NCBI RefSeq assembly: GCF_009761675.1
Contig: NZ_QUZH01000012.1
Coordinates: 119,044-183,043, forward strand
Reading direction: 5' to 3'
Source: Bhargavaea sp. CC-171006
Lineage (GTDB): Bacteria; Bacillota; Bacilli; Bacillales_A; Planococcaceae
Length of the DNA stretch: 64,000 bases
Of the stretch, positions 33,466 through 41,418 are shown piece by piece. The translations under genes were made by a program, and so were the position numbers. A model generated the notes under the pieces. That model saw only the letters and a list, made by a program, of their open reading frames with translations. It searched no databases and was not told where the DNA came from. Every line of letters begins with the position of its first letter. Positions within the stretch are counted from its first letter, which is position 1.

Positions 33466-33502
33466 AAGAAGTTCTTAGCGACCTTCTCTAAAAAACTAAG
33501 GG
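33466..33502 (+). ncRNA. Second preQ1-I riboswitch, upstream of queC
   Basis: AAGAAGTTCTTAGCGACC then TTCTCTAAAAAACTAAGG: P1 stem GAAG/CTTC, loop with the specificity C, and the A-rich tail, as in the first aptamer. It begins 10 bp after queF, so queC and the transporter are controlled independently of read-through. Confidence 0.9.
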
Positions 33503-33509
33503 AAACAGC

Positions 33510-33593
33510 GGGTGAGACAACGAGAGTCCAAGAAGCCGGCATGAAAGACCAGGCAGGCCAAGCGAAAGACCAAGCAGACCGCCTGAAAGACCA
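33510..33593. repeat. 21-bp phased tandem array F, in the queC leader
   Basis: Units of 21 bp begin at 33510, 33531, 33552 and 33573, each ending in the core CGAAAGACCA or close variants. It has the same core, in opposite orientation, as array E at 37699. It lies in the loop between AAACAGCGGG (33503-33512) and CCCGCTGTTT (about 33609-33619). Confidence 0.8.
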
Positions 33594-33642
33594 GGCAACT
33601 CCCACCTCCCCGCTGTTTTCACTCAAAGGAGACTTATCAATC

Positions 33643-34344
33643 GTGAAACAAGAAAAAGCGGTCGTCGTGTTCAGCGGCGGCCAGGACAGCACGACCTGCC
33701 TGTTCTGGGCATTGGAAAACTTCGCAGAAGTGGAGGCCGCGACATTCGACTACGGACAGCGCCACGCCCTCGAAATCGAATGCGCAAAAGACATCGCCGA
33801 AGAGCTCGGCGTGAAGCACCATATCCTCGACATGTCGCTGATCGGCCAGCTTGCGCCGAGCGCGCTGACGGATACCGGGATTGAAGTCGTTGACGGCGAG
33901 GACGGGGGGCTCCCGTCCACATTCGTACCCGGGCGGAACCTGCTTTTCTTCTCATTCGCAGGGATCCTCGCCCGCCAGATCGGCGCGAAGCATATCGTCA
34001 CAGGCGTCTCCGAGACTGACTTCAGCGGCTATCCCGACTGCCGCGATGCATTCGTGAAATCGCTGAACGTCACGCTCAACCTGGCAATGGACGGCCAGTT
34101 CGTCATCCACACGCCGCTTATGTGGCTCGACAAATCGCAGGTCTGGGAACTGTCGGACTCACTTGGGAAACTGGACTACGTCCGCACGAAGACGCTCACC
34201 TGCTACAACGGCATCCAGGCGGACGGCTGCGGTGAGTGCCCGGCATGCCGCCTGCGCAGGAAGGGCCTTGAAACCTTTTTGGAGAAGAAGAGCGGAACCG
34301 TCCTCCCCGCGGGCGGGTCGGCTGAGGAGGTATTGTTGCCATGA
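33643..34344 (+). CDS. queC: 7-cyano-7-deazaguanine synthase
   Basis: 233 residues from GTG 33643 (AAAGGAG 12 nt upstream). QueC converts 7-carboxy-7-deazaguanine to preQ0 using ATP and ammonia. The PP-loop [13 protein letters not shown] (residues 7-19) and the zinc site [10 protein letters not shown] near the C-terminus are intact; [14 protein letters not shown] and [15 protein letters not shown] are QueC-specific. The frame is also open back to 33541 through array F, giving KDQA heptads, but no ribosome site supports that start. Confidence 0.95.
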   Translation: MKQEKAVVVFSGGQDSTTCLFWALENFAEVEAATFDYGQRHALEIECAKDIAEELGVKHHILDMSLIGQLAPSALTDTGIEVVDGEDGGLPSTFVPGRNLLFFSFAGILARQIGAKHIVTGVSETDFSGYPDCRDAFVKSLNVTLNLAMDGQFVIHTPLMWLDKSQVWELSDSLGKLDYVRTKTLTCYNGIQADGCGECPACRLRRKGLETFLEKKSGTVLPAGGSAEEVLLP

Positions 34345-34877
34345 GAATCTTCCTTTACCTCATCTCCATCGTCATCGCCAATGTCGCGACCGCCGCGCTG
34401 ATGCCGCTTGAATTCGGCATCTTCATCATCCCGGTTGGTACCCTGTTTGCCGGGGCGACGTTCATCTTCCGTGACCTCGTCCAGAACAAGTACGGCCGCA
34501 AGAAGACATACATGTTTATTGTCATCGCGCTCGTCCTGTCCGCGACGGTCTCCTTTATCCTCGGGGACACGCTCGCGATCGTTGCCGCTTCCGCGCTCGC
34601 GTTCATCATCGCCGAATCGGCGGATACGGAAATCTATTCCCGCCTGAAGGTATCGTTCGTCTGGCGCGTGTTCTACAGCGGCATCGTCGGCGGCATCCTG
34701 GACTCGGCCGTCTTCGTCATCGTCGGCATGAGCCCGATCGGCGCCGGATTCATCCCGTGGGAAGCCGTCCCGGTCGCCATCCTCAGCCAGGTCATCGCCA
34801 AATCCGCCGTCCAGACCGTCGGCGCACTGATCCTCGGCCAGATGCGCGGATTCCGTGCAGTGCCGGTTCAGTCTTGA
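34341..34877 (+). CDS. VUT-family queuosine precursor transporter
   Basis: 178 residues, six membrane spans, DUF165/VUT family related to Yhh[55 protein letters not shown] and the final [16 protein letters not shown] are conserved. It overlaps queC by 4 bp (ATGA), so it is co-translated and under the second preQ1 riboswitch. It should import preQ0, preQ1 or queuine, allowing salvage beside the queC/queF synthesis steps. Confidence 0.92.
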   Translation: MRIFLYLISIVIANVATAALMPLEFGIFIIPVGTLFAGATFIFRDLVQNKYGRKKTYMFIVIALVLSATVSFILGDTLAIVAASALAFIIAESADTEIYSRLKVSFVWRVFYSGIVGGILDSAVFVIVGMSPIGAGFIPWEAVPVAILSQVIAKSAVQTVGALILGQMRGFRAVPVQS

Positions 34878-34884
34878 AGATCTT

Positions 34885-34924
34885 AAAGAAGCATGCCGCC
34901 CTGACCGGGCTGCATGCTTCTTTT
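34885..34924. terminator. Bidirectional terminator
   Basis: Stem AAAGAAGCATGC / GCATGCTTCTTT between the VUT transporter and fosB. Confidence 0.88.
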
Positions 34925-35346
34925 CACTCATAAAACGTCATATGGGGCTTTTCCTGCCGATAATAATCCAGCCGGTCTGCAAGCGTCCCGGTATGGAACT
35001 CGAACTTGTGGCCGTCCGGGTCCGTGAAGTAGACGGACTTCCGGTCCCTCTCGTCCCTTTCGCGGCCTGGCAGGATGTTCACTTCAAGCTCCCTGAGCCT
35101 GGCAACATGGCCGTCGAAATCATCTTCGTCGATCGTGAAGGCAATATGCGTGTAGGATTCTCGGATTTCATTCCGCGGAATGTCCGGCTCCTCATTGAGC
35201 GCCAGCCACATCCCGTTCAGGTCAAAGTAGGCAATGGTCCTTCCCTTGACTAGCAGCTTCGCTTTGAACACATCTTGGTAAAATCGGATTGACCGCTCCA
35301 GATCGGACACTGAAAACAAGAAGTGATTGATCCCCTTTATCGTCAT
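34924..35346 (-). CDS. fosB: Metallothiol transferase FosB (fosfomycin resistance)
   Basis: 140 residues. Near-complete match to Fos[85 protein letters not shown] and [18 protein letters not shown]. Metal ligands are the His in INH, the His in YTHIAF and the Glu in FEFH. It opens the fosfomycin epoxide with bacillithiol, which fits a bacillithiol-making Firmicute. SD GGGGGGACG precedes ATG. Single chromosomal gene. Confidence 0.96.
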   Translation of the reverse strand: MTIKGINHFLFSVSDLERSIRFYQDVFKAKLLVKGRTIAYFDLNGMWLALNEEPDIPRNEIRESYTHIAFTIDEDDFDGHVARLRELEVNILPGRERDERDRKSVYFTDPDGHKFEFHTGTLADRLDYYRQEKPHMTFYE

Positions 35347-35397
35347 CTTCGTCCCCCCTTCTTGGCTCCATTATGAAAGTGTAAGCTCGCGAAAATC

Positions 35398-35460
35398 TCC
35401 TGCGGACAAATCCCTGCTGCCTTGTTGATTTTCGCGGTACTTTATTGATCTTTCGCCACC
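35398..35460. repeat. Weak 21-bp phased repeat, locus G
   Basis: Two adjacent 21-bp units (read on minus, core GCGAAAATCAA) and a degenerate third. It resembles the other arrays but is too short to be sure. Confidence 0.4.
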
Positions 35461-35474
35461 CTGTACAACACTTT

Positions 35475-35508
35475 AGCATGCGCGCGGAAAACAGGGTGCA
35501 TGCTTTTT
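35475..35508. terminator. Hairpin at the end of the recombinase-like gene
   Basis: Stem AGCATGC / GCATGCT with a 16-nt loop. The T-run is on the plus side, so it suits plus transcripts better than the minus gene that ends here. Confidence 0.4.
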
Positions 35509-36061
35509 ACTCGTCCCCGTCCTTCTCCAATGCCAAGTACCGGTACAGCGTCGTTTTCGAGATGTTCGTTTTCTCACGGATCTCCGCCAACGTGTACAGG
35601 TTGGAGCGGTACATGCGGAGTGCTTCGCGGACGTTTTTGTCTTTTTTCCGCGGGCGTCCGGTGGAGACGCCTTTTTCCCTGGCCCGGTCGATTCCTGTCT
35701 TGGTCGCGAGGCTTACCGTTTCAGACTGGAACTCCGTGAACATGCGCACCATCTGCTCGAGATTCAGCGAGAGGGGCTGTTCGGAGTCGATTTCCTCGCG
35801 GTGGAACCGGATGACGGCTTTTTTCTCGGATACCTGTTCGAGGACCGCCATGAGATGCGCCGGCGAGTGGGCGAGCGCGGCAAGCGAGTGGACATAGATC
35901 ACATCGCCTGCTTCGAGCCGTTCCAATAGTGCATCCAGCGCCTCATTGATCTGGTACTCTTCTTCCCTCACCCATTCGTCGATCGGATGGGTGCCGAGTG
36001 TCTCCTTTTGCGCCGCCATGTCGCGGTCGGATGGCAGGCAGCGGATATATGCGTAGTTCAT
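35507..36061 (-). CDS. Serine-recombinase-like DNA-binding protein lacking catalytic residues
   Basis: 184 residues. The resolvase fold can be followed: N-terminal YAYIRCLPSDRDMAAQKETL, GDVIYVHSLAALAHSPAHLM, FHREEIDSEQPLSLNLEQMV and a C-terminal resolvase HTH (GRPRKKDKNVREALRMYRS, LAEIREKTNISKTTLYRYL). The catalytic Ser of Y-A-R-V-S is Cys or absent, and the paired arginines of L-D-R-L-G-R are Ala/His. It is therefore more likely a DNA-binding regulator than a recombinase. A 22-bp inverted repeat lies in the promoter gap to the divergent sulP gene. Confidence 0.78.
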   Translation of the reverse strand: MNYAYIRCLPSDRDMAAQKETLGTHPIDEWVREEEYQINEALDALLERLEAGDVIYVHSLAALAHSPAHLMAVLEQVSEKKAVIRFHREEIDSEQPLSLNLEQMVRMFTEFQSETVSLATKTGIDRAREKGVSTGRPRKKDKNVREALRMYRSNLYTLAEIREKTNISKTTLYRYLALEKDGDE

Positions 36062-36111
36062 TACAGACTTCCTTTCCGGAAAAGCTTCGTCCCCATTATA
36101 ACTGGGAAAGG

Positions 36112-36133
36112 TCCAAAAGGGTTCCCTTTTGGA
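36112..36133. promoter_or_regulatory. Perfect inverted repeat between the recombinase-like gene and sulP
   Basis: TCCAAAAGGG and CCCTTTTGGA separated by TT, in the 123-bp divergent gap. A plausible sulP -10 (TAGAAT, 36145) follows 17 bp after TTCCCT, which overlaps the repeat. Likely operator. Confidence 0.65.
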
Positions 36134-36184
36134 ACAATCGGTGTTAGAATATGTCAGTCAGATTACAATAATGAGGTGTACCCA

Positions 36185-37654
36185 TTGATAGATACTCTAA
36201 AGAAAGAATGGTTCGGCAACGTCCGGGCGGATATCCTGGCGGGGACCGTTGTCGCACTCGCCCTGATTCCCGAGGCAATCGCCTTTTCCATCATAGCAGG
36301 CGTGGACCCGATGGTCGGCTTATATGCCTCCTTCTGCATCGCGGTCATCATCGCCTTCGTCGGCGGCCGTCCGGGCATGATCTCAGCGGCGACCGGCGCG
36401 ATGGCGCTTCTCATGGTGCCGCTTGTCCGCGAGCACGGGCTGGATTATCTTCTTGCAGCGACGATCCTCACCGGGGTCATCCAGATCCTCTTCGGCGTGC
36501 TGAAGATCGCGAAACTGATGAAATTCATTCCCCGTGCCGTCATGATCGGCTTCGTCAACTCGCTGGCAATCCTAATTTTCATGGCACAGGTGCCGCATTT
36601 CCTCGGCATCAATAACATGACGTATGTATTCGTAGCGATTACACTAGCGATCGTCTATATCGTCCCGCGGTTTTTCCGAGCGATCCCCGCTCCGCTGATC
36701 GCGATCGTCATCCTGACGGCGGTGGCGATTTTCTCCGGATTCGAACTTCGTACGGTCGGCGATCTCGGCACGATTTCACAGACGCTCCCGGCATTCCTGA
36801 TCCCGAATGTTCCATTCAGCCTGGAAACACTTGCGATCATCTTCCCGTACTCGCTCGCACTCGCGATCGTCGGGCTGCTTGAATCGCTCCTGACTTCCCA
36901 GATCGTCGACGACATGACCGACACGGGAAGCAATAAAAACAAAGAAGCGCGCGGCCAGGGCATTGCGAACGTCATCAACGGTTTCTTCGGCGGCATGGCG
37001 GGTTGCGCGATGATCGGCCAGTCAGTCATCAACGTGAAAAGCGGCGGCCGCGGACGTCTCTCCACGCTGACGGCGGGCCTCCTGCTCATGTTCCTGATCA
37101 TCGTCCTCGGCGACCTCGTCGTGCAGATTCCGATGCCGGTCCTCGTCGGCATCATGATCACGGTGTCGATCGGCACGTTCGACTGGGGCTCGTTCACTTA
37201 TCTCAGGAAAGCCCCTAAATCGGATGCAGCAGTCATGGTCGTCACGATGGGAATCGTCGTCGCGACGCACGACCTGTCCAAAGGCGTTATAGCCGGAGTC
37301 ATCCTGAGCGCGATCTTCTTCGTCGTCAAGATCTCCAAGATCAAGGTCGAGAAAAAGCTGACGGACGCCGGTATCCTTTACAGCGTCCAAGGTCAGCTGT
37401 TCTTCGCCTCGGTCGAGGATTTCCTCGCCAGCATCGACCTGACCGAAAAAGACAAGGACATCCGCATCGACTTCACCGACTCCCATGTCTGGGATGACTC
37501 GGCGGTCGGCGCCATCGACAAGGCGGTCCTGAAGCTCAGGGAAAACGGCAACGACGTCACCGTCCAGGGCCTGAACGCCTCCAGCCGGCGGATCATCGAC
37601 AGGCAGGCTGTCTACCCGAACGAAACGGCAATTGCGGCCACAACTGAATCATGA
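36185..37654 (+). CDS. SulP-family anion transporter with STAS domain
   Basis: 489 residues from TTG 36185 (TGAGGTG upstream). The first 390 residues hold 12 or more membrane spans with the SulP features [51 protein letters not shown] and [22 protein letters not shown]-terminal STAS domain follows ([20 protein letters not shown]). It likely imports sulfate or bicarbonate with Na+ or H+; the substrate is not determined by sequence. Divergent from the recombinase-like gene. Confidence 0.92.
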   Translation: MIDTLKKEWFGNVRADILAGTVVALALIPEAIAFSIIAGVDPMVGLYASFCIAVIIAFVGGRPGMISAATGAMALLMVPLVREHGLDYLLAATILTGVIQILFGVLKIAKLMKFIPRAVMIGFVNSLAILIFMAQVPHFLGINNMTYVFVAITLAIVYIVPRFFRAIPAPLIAIVILTAVAIFSGFELRTVGDLGTISQTLPAFLIPNVPFSLETLAIIFPYSLALAIVGLLESLLTSQIVDDMTDTGSNKNKEARGQGIANVINGFFGGMAGCAMIGQSVINVKSGGRGRLSTLTAGLLLMFLIIVLGDLVVQIPMPVLVGIMITVSIGTFDWGSFTYLRKAPKSDAAVMVVTMGIVVATHDLSKGVIAGVILSAIFFVVKISKIKVEKKLTDAGILYSVQGQLFFASVEDFLASIDLTEKDKDIRIDFTDSHVWDDSAVGAIDKAVLKLRENGNDVTVQGLNASSRRIIDRQAVYPNETAIAATTES

Positions 37655-37663
37655 CCATCCCCC

Positions 37664-37696
37664 AAGACGGCTCCGGAACCCATCCGGAGCCGTCTT
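37664..37696 (+). terminator. Terminator of sulP
   Basis: Perfect stem AAGACGGCTCCGG / CCGGAGCCGTCTT. Array E begins 3 bp later. Confidence 0.88.
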
Positions 37697-37698
37697 CT

Positions 37699-37803
37699 TG
37701 GTCTTTCGTTGTCTCCGCCTGGTCTCTTATCGCTTCTGCTTGGTCTTTCGTGACGCTCTCCTGGACATTCGTTGTCGCTTCCTGGACTTCCGCCATTGAT
37801 ATA
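37699..37803. repeat. 21-bp phased tandem array E
   Basis: Units of 21 bp begin at 37699, 37720, 37741, 37762 and a degenerate 37783, each starting TGGTCTTTCG or TGGACNTTCG. The reverse complement of the core (CGAAAGACCA) is the core of array F in the queC leader, 4 kb away. Confidence 0.85.
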
Positions 37804-37830
37804 TTTTTTATACTTGATATACTAAGTATA
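37796..37830 (+). promoter_or_regulatory. Promoter and dyad operator of the HxlR-type gene
   Basis: TTGATA (37796) and TATACT (37818) are spaced 16 bp. The -10 is the left arm of a perfect dyad TATACT-A-AGTATA (37818-37830), a good site for autorepression by the winged-helix regulator that follows. Confidence 0.7.
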
Positions 37831-37863
37831 CAACATCGCAAACACACAAAAGGAGGAATGCCC

Positions 37864-38178
37864 TTGCAGACCTGTCCCTACATGGAGGCGGCCTTTCAGA
37901 TTCTCGGCAAGAAGTGGAACGGCCAGCTGGTCCACTACCTGTGGTCGCGTGAAAACCATGCCGCCCATTTCTCTGAAATGAAGCAGGACCTCACAGGCAT
38001 GACGCCCCGCGCGCTGTCGCTCAAGCTCACCGAACTGGCAGAGGCCGGCCTCATCGAGAAGACTGTCCATCACGAGCCATCGGTCAGCATCCGCTACCGA
38101 CTGACCGACAAAGGCGCGGCACTCGCGGAAAGCCTGAAGCCCATCCAGGAATGGGCCCAGCAGCATCTCGACGTCTAA
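37864..38178 (+). CDS. HxlR-family winged-helix regulator
   Basis: 104 residues from TTG 37864, 7 nt after GGAGG; an ATG at 37858 is only 1-2 nt from the SD. The core has the family Cys (LQTCPYMEAAFQILGKKWNG), the recognition region HFSEMKQDLTGMTPRALSLK and the wing SIRYRLTDKGAALAESL. HxlR/YodB-type proteins sense quinones, aldehydes or disulfide stress through that N-terminal Cys. It precedes a DsbA-family protein by 26 bp, probably as one operon. Confidence 0.9.
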   Translation: MQTCPYMEAAFQILGKKWNGQLVHYLWSRENHAAHFSEMKQDLTGMTPRALSLKLTELAEAGLIEKTVHHEPSVSIRYRLTDKGAALAESLKPIQEWAQQHLDV

Positions 38179-38204
38179 CTCAGCCCAACAAAGGAGGAAG
38201 AATG

Positions 38205-39131
38205 ATGAACAAAGACAATCTGATCTGCGATATGGAAACCGGCGTATGCGGCGTGCCGGGAGAGGAAAACACGACCGGCTTCCAGATGCTCGACTTCAGC
38301 AAACCGAAGGAAAAAGTCGACCTTTACTATGTGACCGACCCGATCTGCTCGCACTGCTGGGCGCTTGAGCCGCAGTTCCGCGCGTTCACGGAGCGGTACC
38401 GCGACTATCTGAACGTCCACACGGTCATGGGCGGCCTGCTCGAGAAGTGGGACGGTTTCGCCGACCGAGCCAACGGCATTTCCGGGCCGCAGGACGTCGC
38501 GTCCCACTGGCGGGAAGTCGGCGAGCATAGCCGGATGCCGATCGACGGCTCGCTCTGGCACACAGATCCTGTCACATCGTCATTCATCCCGTCCCGCGTG
38601 TTCAAGGTCGTTCAAAAACACGACCCGTCTCTTGCACCCGTCTTCCTCCGCCGTGCCCGCGAGGAACTGTTCGCCTTTAACCGCAACATTTCCGACGCCG
38701 GCGTCCTGAAGAAAATCGTCGACGGAATCGGACTTGACGGAGACGCCATCGTTAAGGAATCCGAAACACCGGAAGCGCAGCAGCTGCTCGAAGAAGATTT
38801 CCAGACAGCCGCAAGCCTCGGTGCCCGCGGCTTCCCGACGATCGTTCTAGTCAACAAAAACCAGCAGGGCGTCAAAATCGTCGGCGCCCGCCCGCTCGAG
38901 GCGTACGAAGAAGCCCTGAAACAAGTCCTCACCGAAGGCGAGCCGAAAGCAGCGGACACGCCGAACCTCCAGACCGTCCTGGGGAAAGAAAAGCGGCTCT
39001 TCTCCAAAGAAATCGAAGTGCTCTACAATATCTCTCAGGAAGAAGTGGAAAGCTTCGTCACCCGCGAGCTTCCGGATGGCTCGTTTGAAACGGAAGACGT
39101 GCTTGGCGAAACGGTTTTTTCCCTAAGATAA
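38205..39131 (+). CDS. DsbA-family thioredoxin-fold protein (YjbH/FrnE-like)
   Basis: 308 residues from ATG 38205 (AAGGAGG 8 nt upstream; ATG 38202 also possible). The thioredoxin-fold active site is CSHC in YYVTDPICSHCWALEPQF (Cys48/Cys51), and LGARGFPTIVLVNKNQQG carries the cis-Pro. The length and CxxC-W-A-L-E-P pattern resemble the FrnE/YjbH group: disulfide oxidoreductases or, in YjbH (SpxH), a ClpXP adaptor for Spx. No signal peptide, so cytoplasmic. Its pairing with an HxlR regulator suggests a role in thiol stress. Confidence 0.85.
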   Translation: MNKDNLICDMETGVCGVPGEENTTGFQMLDFSKPKEKVDLYYVTDPICSHCWALEPQFRAFTERYRDYLNVHTVMGGLLEKWDGFADRANGISGPQDVASHWREVGEHSRMPIDGSLWHTDPVTSSFIPSRVFKVVQKHDPSLAPVFLRRAREELFAFNRNISDAGVLKKIVDGIGLDGDAIVKESETPEAQQLLEEDFQTAASLGARGFPTIVLVNKNQQGVKIVGARPLEAYEEALKQVLTEGEPKAADTPNLQTVLGKEKRLFSKEIEVLYNISQEEVESFVTRELPDGSFETEDVLGETVFSLR

Positions 39132-39135
39132 AATG

Positions 39136-39172
39136 AAAGCAGCTGGCAATGAATCGACGCCTGCTGCTTTTT
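39136..39172. terminator. Terminator between the DsbA-like and ResA-like genes
   Basis: Stem AAAGCAG / CTGCTTT with a large loop and a T-run on plus. Confidence 0.65.
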
Positions 39173-39762
39173 CACTTTATCTTATCGGCAAGCAATTGCT
39201 CATTTAGCGGGAGCACGATACGTTCGATGATCACACCATCTTCATCCAATAAGTAGGTCGTCGGAAAAAACATTACTTCAAATTGATCTGTAATTGTTCC
39301 TTCCATATCCATCAAGATCGGGAAAGTCAAACCGAGTTCCGCAGCGAAAGGTTCCACTGCCTGTCCGCTACTTTGTTCGGTCGTTGTCGCATTGACGGCG
39401 ATAATTTCAAACCGATCATTCGTTTTTTCTTCATAGTACGATTGCATCTCGGGCATTTCTTCCCTGCATGGAGGACACCAGGTCGCCCAGAAATTAAGAA
39501 TGACTTTTTTGCCGCGGAAGTCCGACAAGCTGACAGTCTCTCCGGCCAGATTCTCCAATTGAAAATCAGGGGCCTTTTCCCCATTTCTGAGACCCGTTTC
39601 ATTCACTTCTCGCGGGATCTCTCCCTCGGTTAAGTTTCCATCCTCATATTCAGAGACATCGATTGCCTGATTAGTCGGGAAGTTCATCCGAATCATCGTA
39701 AACACCAAATATCCAATGAACATGATGGCAATAAACGTTCCCGCTATCCTTAATGCCTTCAT
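39172..39762 (-). CDS. ResA-like membrane-anchored thiol-disulfide oxidoreductase
   Basis: 196 residues. An N-terminal anchor helix (IAGTFIAIMFIGYLVFTMI, residues 6-24) is followed by a TlpA/ResA thioredoxin domain: GEKAPDFQLENLAGETVSLS, NFWATWCPPCREEMPEM (Cys96/Cys99) and VMFFPTTYLLDEDG with cis-Pro. ResA reduces apocytochrome c for haem attachment; here the gene is alone, without resBC, so it may serve another extracytoplasmic protein. SD GGGGG precedes ATG. Confidence 0.88.
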   Translation of the reverse strand: MKALRIAGTFIAIMFIGYLVFTMIRMNFPTNQAIDVSEYEDGNLTEGEIPREVNETGLRNGEKAPDFQLENLAGETVSLSDFRGKKVILNFWATWCPPCREEMPEMQSYYEEKTNDRFEIIAVNATTTEQSSGQAVEPFAAELGLTFPILMDMEGTITDQFEVMFFPTTYLLDEDGVIIERIVLPLNEQLLADKIK

Positions 39763-39879
39763 GATTCTCCCCCTAAAATTACCCTTAACTTACTGTATCA
39801 CAGATGAACTGGAAAATATCTCATCGAATCGTTCCTCTCCAAGCGGTTATTCTAACTGCACAAAGGAGGCGAGACAATC

Positions 39880-40089
39880 ATGGCAAACAACAACAACAAC
39901 AATTCCAACAAGCTGCTTGTACCGGGCGTACGCCAGGCACTCGACCAGATGAAGGAAGAGATTGCACGTGAATTCGGCGTACAACTGGGTGAAAACTCGA
40001 CAGCGCGTGCCAACGGTTCCGTCGGCGGAGAAATCACAAAGCGCCTGATCGCCCAAGCCCAGCAGCAAATGAAAAACGGCGGCCAGTAA
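39880..40089 (+). CDS. Alpha/beta-type small acid-soluble spore protein
   Basis: 69 residues. An N-terminal Asn run is followed by [19 protein letters not shown] and [20 protein letters not shown], with [13 protein letters not shown], the conserved alpha/beta SASP sequence. The GPR protease site lies at [10 protein letters not shown]. These proteins coat spore DNA and protect it from UV and heat, and are digested at germination. SD AAAGGAGG precedes ATG; expression should be in the forespore under sigma-G. It shows the organism makes endospores. Confidence 0.97.
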   Translation: MANNNNNNSNKLLVPGVRQALDQMKEEIAREFGVQLGENSTARANGSVGGEITKRLIAQAQQQMKNGGQ

Positions 40090-40134
40090 TCCGCCTGAAC
40101 TCAGTATGTCCGTATCCCAATCCGCCATGCGAAA

Positions 40135-40176
40135 GAACCGCCGGAGGGCCTTCAACCCTTCCGGCGGTTCTGTTTT
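40135..40176. terminator. Bidirectional terminator
   Basis: Stem GAACCGCCGGA / TCCGGCGGTTC between the SASP and the germination operon. Confidence 0.88.
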
Positions 40177-41418
40177 TCATTTGTCTTCCTCAAACTTTTT
40201 GAAGGCGGGCGGGCTGAGCTGTTCGCCGAAGCTGGTGACCGAGACCTCGTAGTGCAAATCGACATCGGCCTCTTTGAACTTCTCTCCCCACTCAAAATTT
40301 TCAAACCCGCTCACGGTCCAGAAGTTTCTCCTGGCCGTGGCGTACCAGACGAACGGTTCCCCGGTGTAGTTTTCCTGCAGCTTTTTGATCAGCGAATCGG
40401 ACGCCTCTTCCATCTTCTCTTTAACCATTTCCCTCAGGGCATCCCGCCTTTTTTGGCTGGCGGTGAAGTCTTCAAGGGCGATGTTGGAGTTGACTTTGAC
40501 TTGAAGCGGAACCTTCACGTCAATTTTGACCGGGGACCGGTCCGTGTCCACCTCGATTTCGGTGTGTGAGCTTTGGTTCAGGACGAGGGAGATCTGATAG
40601 TTCTCATTTAATGGATCGGGAAATTCAGCCGTCATGGTCTCGATCAGGTTCTTTCTCCTGAGCAGTTGGGAGATTCTTGTTTCCTCTCCGTTTAACATTC
40701 CGACCATCTTGCCCTCCTGCATGACGGCCGAGCCGATCATTTGCACGGGATCTCCCGAATCTTGCGGCACTTCGCCTGCCGAGTAGTCATCGTCATGCCG
40801 GATTCCGATCGGATCTCTTTCCGCGGTGGCATAAGCCGCCAGAAACAGTTCCCCCTCGGTCCGCTGGAAAAAGGCATTCAAATTGGAAACCGGGGAGAAT
40901 CCCGTCTTTCTCCAATTGTCCTCCATGAACTGGTAGTACTTGTGCGGACGCGTTTCCATCGTCGGCTTGTTGGCATGGATGAACGCTTGCGCCCGTTCTT
41001 TCGAGACGATCATGATCGTTTCGCGCCTCATTTCCGGATCAATGATCGCAGAGCCGATGATGTGCTTGAACAGGTCGTCTCTGGCGAGTTCCTCCCCGAC
41101 GATGATCGTCTGGAGATGGGAGAACGTGATCTCCCTGGAAAGGGAGGATTGCGCCAGTTCCTTGGCGGACAGCAGATCCACCGAGGTGATGGTGACAATG
41201 TCCGAAGGCGGTTCCTTCTGCGCTTCCGCTGATTGTGTCGTATTGACCTGGGGGTTGGAGATCTGGAAGGTGACCTTCACCTGATGGTCCTGTTCCGCTT
41301 TGTCCAGTCCGATGACCGAGACAAAAGCCGACGTCTCCAATTCCCGGCGCTCCCCGCACCCTGACACAAGCAGCAGGATCACCAAAACCATTCCAAGCTT
41401 CCATCCGTTCCATCTCAT
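40177..41418 (-). CDS. Ger(x)C-family spore germination lipoprotein (GerAC/GerKC)
   Basis: 413 residues from ATG 41418, which overlaps the B subunit stop (ATGA). The signal peptide ends with the lipobox LLLVSGC. GERRELETSAFVSVIGLDKA, REITFSHLQTIIVGEELARD and the C-terminal domain with FVWYATARRNFWTVSGFENF are typical of the C subunit of nutrient germinant receptors in the spore inner membrane. Third gene of the A-B-C operon. Confidence 0.93.
   Translation of the reverse strand: MRWNGWKLGMVLVILLLVSGCGERRELETSAFVSVIGLDKAEQDHQVKVTFQISNPQVNTTQSAEAQKEPPSDIVTITSVDLLSAKELAQSSLSREITFSHLQTIIVGEELARDDLFKHIIGSAIIDPEMRRETIMIVSKERAQAFIHANKPTMETRPHKYYQFMEDNWRKTGFSPVSNLNAFFQRTEGELFLAAYATAERDPIGIRHDDDYSAGEVPQDSGDPVQMIGSAVMQEGKMVGMLNGEETRISQLLRRKNLIETMTAEFPDPLNENYQISLVLNQSSHTEIEVDTDRSPVKIDVKVPLQVKVNSNIALEDFTASQKRRDALREMVKEKMEEASDSLIKKLQENYTGEPFVWYATARRNFWTVSGFENFEWGEKFKEADVDLHYEVSVTSFGEQLSPPAFKKFEEDK

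Noticed and set aside
33541..33642. N-terminal extension of QueC made of KDQA heptads
   Set aside because: The frame is open through array F, but AAAGGAG lies directly before GTG 33643 and QueC proteins begin at the PP-loop strand. The heptads come from the 21-bp repeat being a multiple of three.
34203..34931. Long minus-strand open frame over queC and the VUT gene
   Set aside because: Shadow of two well-identified genes; the product is low-complexity Asp/Arg-rich.
35507..36061. Active transposon resolvase or mobile element
   Set aside because: Catalytic residues are lost and there is no transposase or terminal inverted repeat around it.
37593..37847. Minus-strand ORF with KDQAE-type heptads
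   Set aside because: Same artefact on the other strand of array E; it runs into the end of sulP and has no start signals.
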